Assembly: GCA_009741485.1 (NCBI GenBank)
Contig: CM019218.1
Span: 40,901,894-40,965,893, forward strand
From: Malurus cyaneus samueli
Lineage: Eukaryota > Chordata > Aves > Passeriformes > Maluridae
Direction: 5' to 3'
Length of the DNA stretch: 64,000 nucleotides
The stretch's first letter is position 1. Every line of letters begins with the position of its first letter. The translations under genes were made by a program, and so were the position numbers. This document shows, one piece after another, positions 60,501-64,000 of this stretch. The notes beneath the pieces were generated by a model. That model did no database searches, was not told where the DNA came from, and saw nothing but the letters and a program-made list of their open reading frames with translations.

Positions 60501-62313
60501 TTATTTTAACTTTTATTTCCACTCTAAATACCAATAACGAAGGCAATTTTCCTCTCAGCTGGATGTGCTCAATATTAAAAGAGCACACTTCTAATTTGTT
60601 GTTTGCACACATCTTACACAGTTTTAGTAGCAGTTATATGTTTCTCAGTTCCTGATTTTTAAAAAATTTCTGAATTTTCTTTCATATGCATCAGTAAATC
60701 ATCTGGTAAGCACCTGGTGAGCAAGCAGTCCTTGGAAATCTGGGGTGATACTACGTTTGAAGTTTGGAGTTTCCTGGGCACATAAAATTAAAACTCAACA
60801 GTCATCTGTATACATTTAGTTTTGTGCCAGGACTTACTAGACAGAACTTTCCATCTCTTTGAGTCATGATCCAAATCTCCAAGTTATAGATAACAGTAGC
60901 TGATCTGAAGATTGGGTCAGATTTAATCAAAAGTGAAGATGAAAGTATCCCTGGTTTCTATTTCACTGAAATTCACTTCACTGCTATAAATAGTGTAAAA
61001 CCTACCAGAACGATACTAAAATCAAGCTGTTCTCCAGCAAGTCCTTTGTTTTCCAGTTGAGAGCAGCATTCAAAATGACTTCTTACCTTCTACAGTGAAA
61101 GTATAAAGGTACTGTCAAAAAAAAACAAACATTCAATTTAAAAAGAAAAAATCATTCAAGTTTATTCTCTAGGGAAACAAGAAATAGCAAGTCCAAACCT
61201 AACAGTGGTTTCTCTCTGTGCTTGGTGATGTAACTCAGCAATGAGTTTGTTGTTTACATGCAAACCTCTGTGTTATTTTACACATCTTTGGATATCCCAC
61301 TTAGTCTACAGCTGCCATTGCTGAAAAGCAACTATTATCCCCTGTTCCTGTAGTTTTTGCTTTGTTTTTTTTTTAAAGCAGATGTAAAAGGCCACTACAA
61401 TCCCAATATGACTTGACAGATTAAATAAAAATTAGAACAGCAAATCATCATACATGCTAGCTTTAACAATGTATTTTATGTATCAGTCAGTGAACAGTCT
61501 CTTAACAAAGTGATTTGGCAACAGTCAGAGTTACCCTGCTCTAAAATGTAAAACACATTATGCTATTAATGAGCCCTGCTTTAGTGAATCTAAAAGAATC
61601 AAACCAGTTTATGAATAGCCAAAGGAATTCTTTTGAAGGAGTGGCAAATCCTGCTGGATTACATGAACAGTTTACAAAGGAGGAAATAAAGTAATTTTAA
61701 TATTGCCCCTTGCTTCACAGGCTTTCAGTACTTAGCTCAAAACAGACCTTTCGAAGTGTTTTCTGGCTAGGCAAATGAACACAACATCACACACACAGAT
61801 ATAGAAAATAGCAATTCTTACTCAAAGCCACCTCTTTGCTCCTTTTGCAGAACTGTGAAGATAAATAACAGCCAGTTTCTGTCACGGTATTGGTGAGCAC
61901 AGGAGTGAGCTTTGGGGAGAAACAGCACTAGCAAGGATTATCCAAAGCCAGCAAGAAGTGGACCCAATGACTAAGAAAGGACAGCAACCTGGGCTTACAG
62001 GAAAGGAGACAGCAGGGCTGTGGGGGTTTTGCCATAAGGATAAGATACACAAACTGGCTGAGATGTCAAAACTTAGATCTAACAAAAATGAACCAAGTGC
62101 CTCTAGATCATCTCAATCACAATCACAATGAGCTCAACACCAGGAATACGTAGACTTCACATTTATGATGGTGGAGAAATTGTTATTATTTAAGATACAG
62201 TACAGGGACACTCTTGAAACCAGCACAAGGAAGGCATAAATCTAATTCTCTGGTAAAATATCTTTCACCTTTAATTTCTGGGATCTTTAAAATGTCCCCA
62301 ACTAGCTGAGCTA

Positions 62314-62910
62314 GATCACAGAATCATTTAGTGGGAAAAGATCCTCAAGATCATCCAGTCCAAGTTCAGCACTAAACCATGTCCCTAAGTGCCACATCCA
62401 CGTGTCTTTTAACACCCCCAGGGATGGTGAGTCAGTCATTTCCCTGGGCAGCCTGTTCCAGTGGTTGACAGCTTGGATGTAAGTCCAGTCACCATCTCCA
62501 GGCCCAGCCTCCAGTCAGATTTTACCATCCAAGCCAGGAGCAGCCAGCTTCTCCAGCATGTTGAGAGAAACTGTCAAACCTTTTACTACAGTCAAAGGAG
62601 ACAACATCCACAGCCTTTCCTGCACCTACTAAGCAGGTCACCTTGTCACAGCAGGTCAGGTTGGTGAAGCAGGACCTGCCTTTTCCAAACCCATGCTGGC
62701 TGATCCCCTGGTTGTCCTGTCATCACACTCAGGATGATCAGCTCCATGACTTTCCCTGGCACTGAGGTCAGGCTGACAGGCCTGGAGCTCTCTGGATCCT
62801 CCTTCCGACCCTTTCTGAAGATGGGTGACACTTTGCTGAATTCCAGCCCGCTGGTACCTCCCAGTGCAGCCAGAACTGCTGGTAAATGTTTGAAAGATGC
62901 TCCAGCTTTC
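62314..62910 (-). mobile_element. CR1 LINE copy: reverse-transcriptase remnant joined to 3' UTR
   Basis: On the minus strand, from about 62850 downward, the frame reads VSPIFRKGRKEDPE and RPVSLTSVPGKVMELIIL. These are hallmark residues of the N-terminal part of the CR1 reverse transcriptase domain. The left end, 62314-62470, is the CR1 3' untranslated region in reverse: a gaatcattta block, a gatcatccagtccaag segment, a cccagggatggtga segment and ctgggcagcctgttcc. The reverse transcriptase part and the 3' UTR are less than 200 bp apart, far closer than in a full element, so the copy is internally deleted as well as 5'-truncated. The frame is interrupted and non-functional. Confidence 0.85.
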
Positions 62911-64000
62911 TGCTCTCTGGTCAATTGTTTTCCATGTCTTCCCATAATCTGATTACCTGAAAGAGATAAGGCAGTGCCAGAGGATGTGGGACACATGAAC
63001 ACAAAGGGCTTCCTCACACATCTTTCAATGATCACTGGAAGCCAAAGGCAGCTTTTTAAGATGTAGATGGAGCTACTATCCTCATCTTTTCAGTCTCTTG
63101 GCACCTCGGTGGACAGTCCCAGTACTATTTTTGTACCAGAACTCTATATTCTATTTACATATGAGCAAGAAAACAGTCACTAAAAGAACGATAGACAGAA
63201 ACTCGTAAAAATTTTAAGTCTTTCTGAGAAAGCTGACTCTCTCCCAAGTCCAAATATGCTTCCATTGTAAAAAGGTCTGTTTGTGTAAGGATTTTAGAGA
63301 TAACACAAGTTGTTAGGAATTCATAACACAAGTTGTTAGGTGAGGTGAGTCAAGGTTTTCTGGGATTGTCATAAAAACTGATTACGCATTGCCAGATAAG
63401 AAATTCCTCAAATTATTTAAGCAGCTGCCACATAAATGACCTCTTACTTTAAAAGTGGTGGTCAGTACTAAAATAATCTTTATGAACACTTCATTATTTA
63501 TATAAATCTACATCTGAAATAAAACTTGTACAATTGAACATCTTTGGAGTGTTCATAGGAATTCTAACGCAAATATGTTTATGTATAGGTATATATGATG
63601 TAAAAACATTGGTGTATTTATAAATGTTTTGGTAAAGCAGGCCACTAATTCTTTCAGTACATTGAAACTAATTTTAATTGAAAAAAATGAGCAAAAAGAA
63701 AATTATGTATTGTTCTCATGTGGTTGAAAGGCTATAGGGCCAGCTTTACATTTCCTGCTACTGGTGAGAGGAGCACCTGTTCCAGAAAACTTACCTTGCA
63801 CTTGCACACTTCCAGCAAAGAAAACTGCAACCTATTGTTGTTTAATCTGCTCTTCATTTACGAAACTCCAGCCAAGCATTCTAAATTATCACAAGAATTA
63901 TGGCAAGCCACATGAAAACATTTATTTTTAACACCACAAAAACTTCAGAAAAAACCCAAAAACTTCCAGAGTCAAAGGAACGTATTGTAGAGCTTTTCAT
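62911..64000. other. Intergenic sequence, no gene recognised
   Basis: This stretch contains a two-copy tandem repeat at 63300-63340 and A+T-rich DNA with short chance open frames. No exon or repeat family was recognised after the CR1 copy. Confidence 0.7.
63300..63340. repeat. Tandem duplication, period 23 bp, two identical copies
   Basis: An 18-bp unit, ataacacaagttgttagg, occurs at 63300-63317 and 63323-63340, separated by aattc. The two copies are identical, suggesting a recent event. Confidence 0.9.

Larger units (their letters stand above)
42409..62313. other. Intergenic sequence, no gene recognised
   Basis: About 20 kb with short chance open frames only. A pyrimidine-rich block spans about 45100-47950. 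Palindromic or repeated motifs lie at 50655-50673, 54469-54500 and 60025-60034. An A+T-rich homeodomain-type cluster (several taatta and gttaat cores) lies at about 59980-60050. I found no PDHX exon and no RNA gene. Confidence 0.7.

Noticed and set aside
1..64000. Search for CRISPR arrays, tRNA or rRNA genes, operons or a phage-like or defence system
   Set aside because: None of the diagnostic patterns is present; this is an animal intron and intergenic region.

Overview
The window is vertebrate nuclear DNA and almost certainly comes from a bird. It contains several CR1 LINE fragments of the avian type and a solo LTR with a 5-bp target duplication. It is A+T-rich and mostly non-coding. The only gene I can identify is the 5' part of CD44, the hyaluronan receptor, on the minus strand. 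The many short open frames elsewhere show no family motif and look like chance.

Layout. Positions 1-21510 hold CD44 read right to left: signal-peptide exon 1 (21444-21510), exon 2 (4092-4257), exon 3 (1461-1597) and exon 4 (1-72, cut by the window edge). All splice sites seen are GT/AG and all junctions keep frame. Together the exons encode the signal peptide and nearly all of the Link-type hyaluronan-binding domain, with its six expected cysteines, five N-glycosylation sequons and the Arg/Tyr pairs known to bind hyaluronan. Intron 1 is about 17 kb. It holds a compact CpG island (about 16200-16520), a second CpG cluster with a GC box and a perfect hairpin (17571-17700), and a short CR1 fragment. 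The sequence around the CD44 start codon is CpG-poor, with a TATA-like box and, further up, an AP-1 consensus site.

Positions about 22000-64000 lie 5' of CD44 and show no recognisable gene. In mammals the next gene on this side is PDHX; I found no exon of it. This stretch contains a solo LTR inserted inside an older CR1 copy (37979-38710), a CR1 3' tail (42351-42408), a larger CR1 copy with part of its reverse transcriptase frame (62314-62910), a pyrimidine-rich block (about 45100-47950), and several short tandem or inverted repeats.

I see no operon, CRISPR array, tRNA, rRNA or novel multi-gene system. The points most worth a second look are the intronic CpG island of CD44, the hairpin/GC-box cluster next to it, and the nested LTR-in-CR1 insertion.
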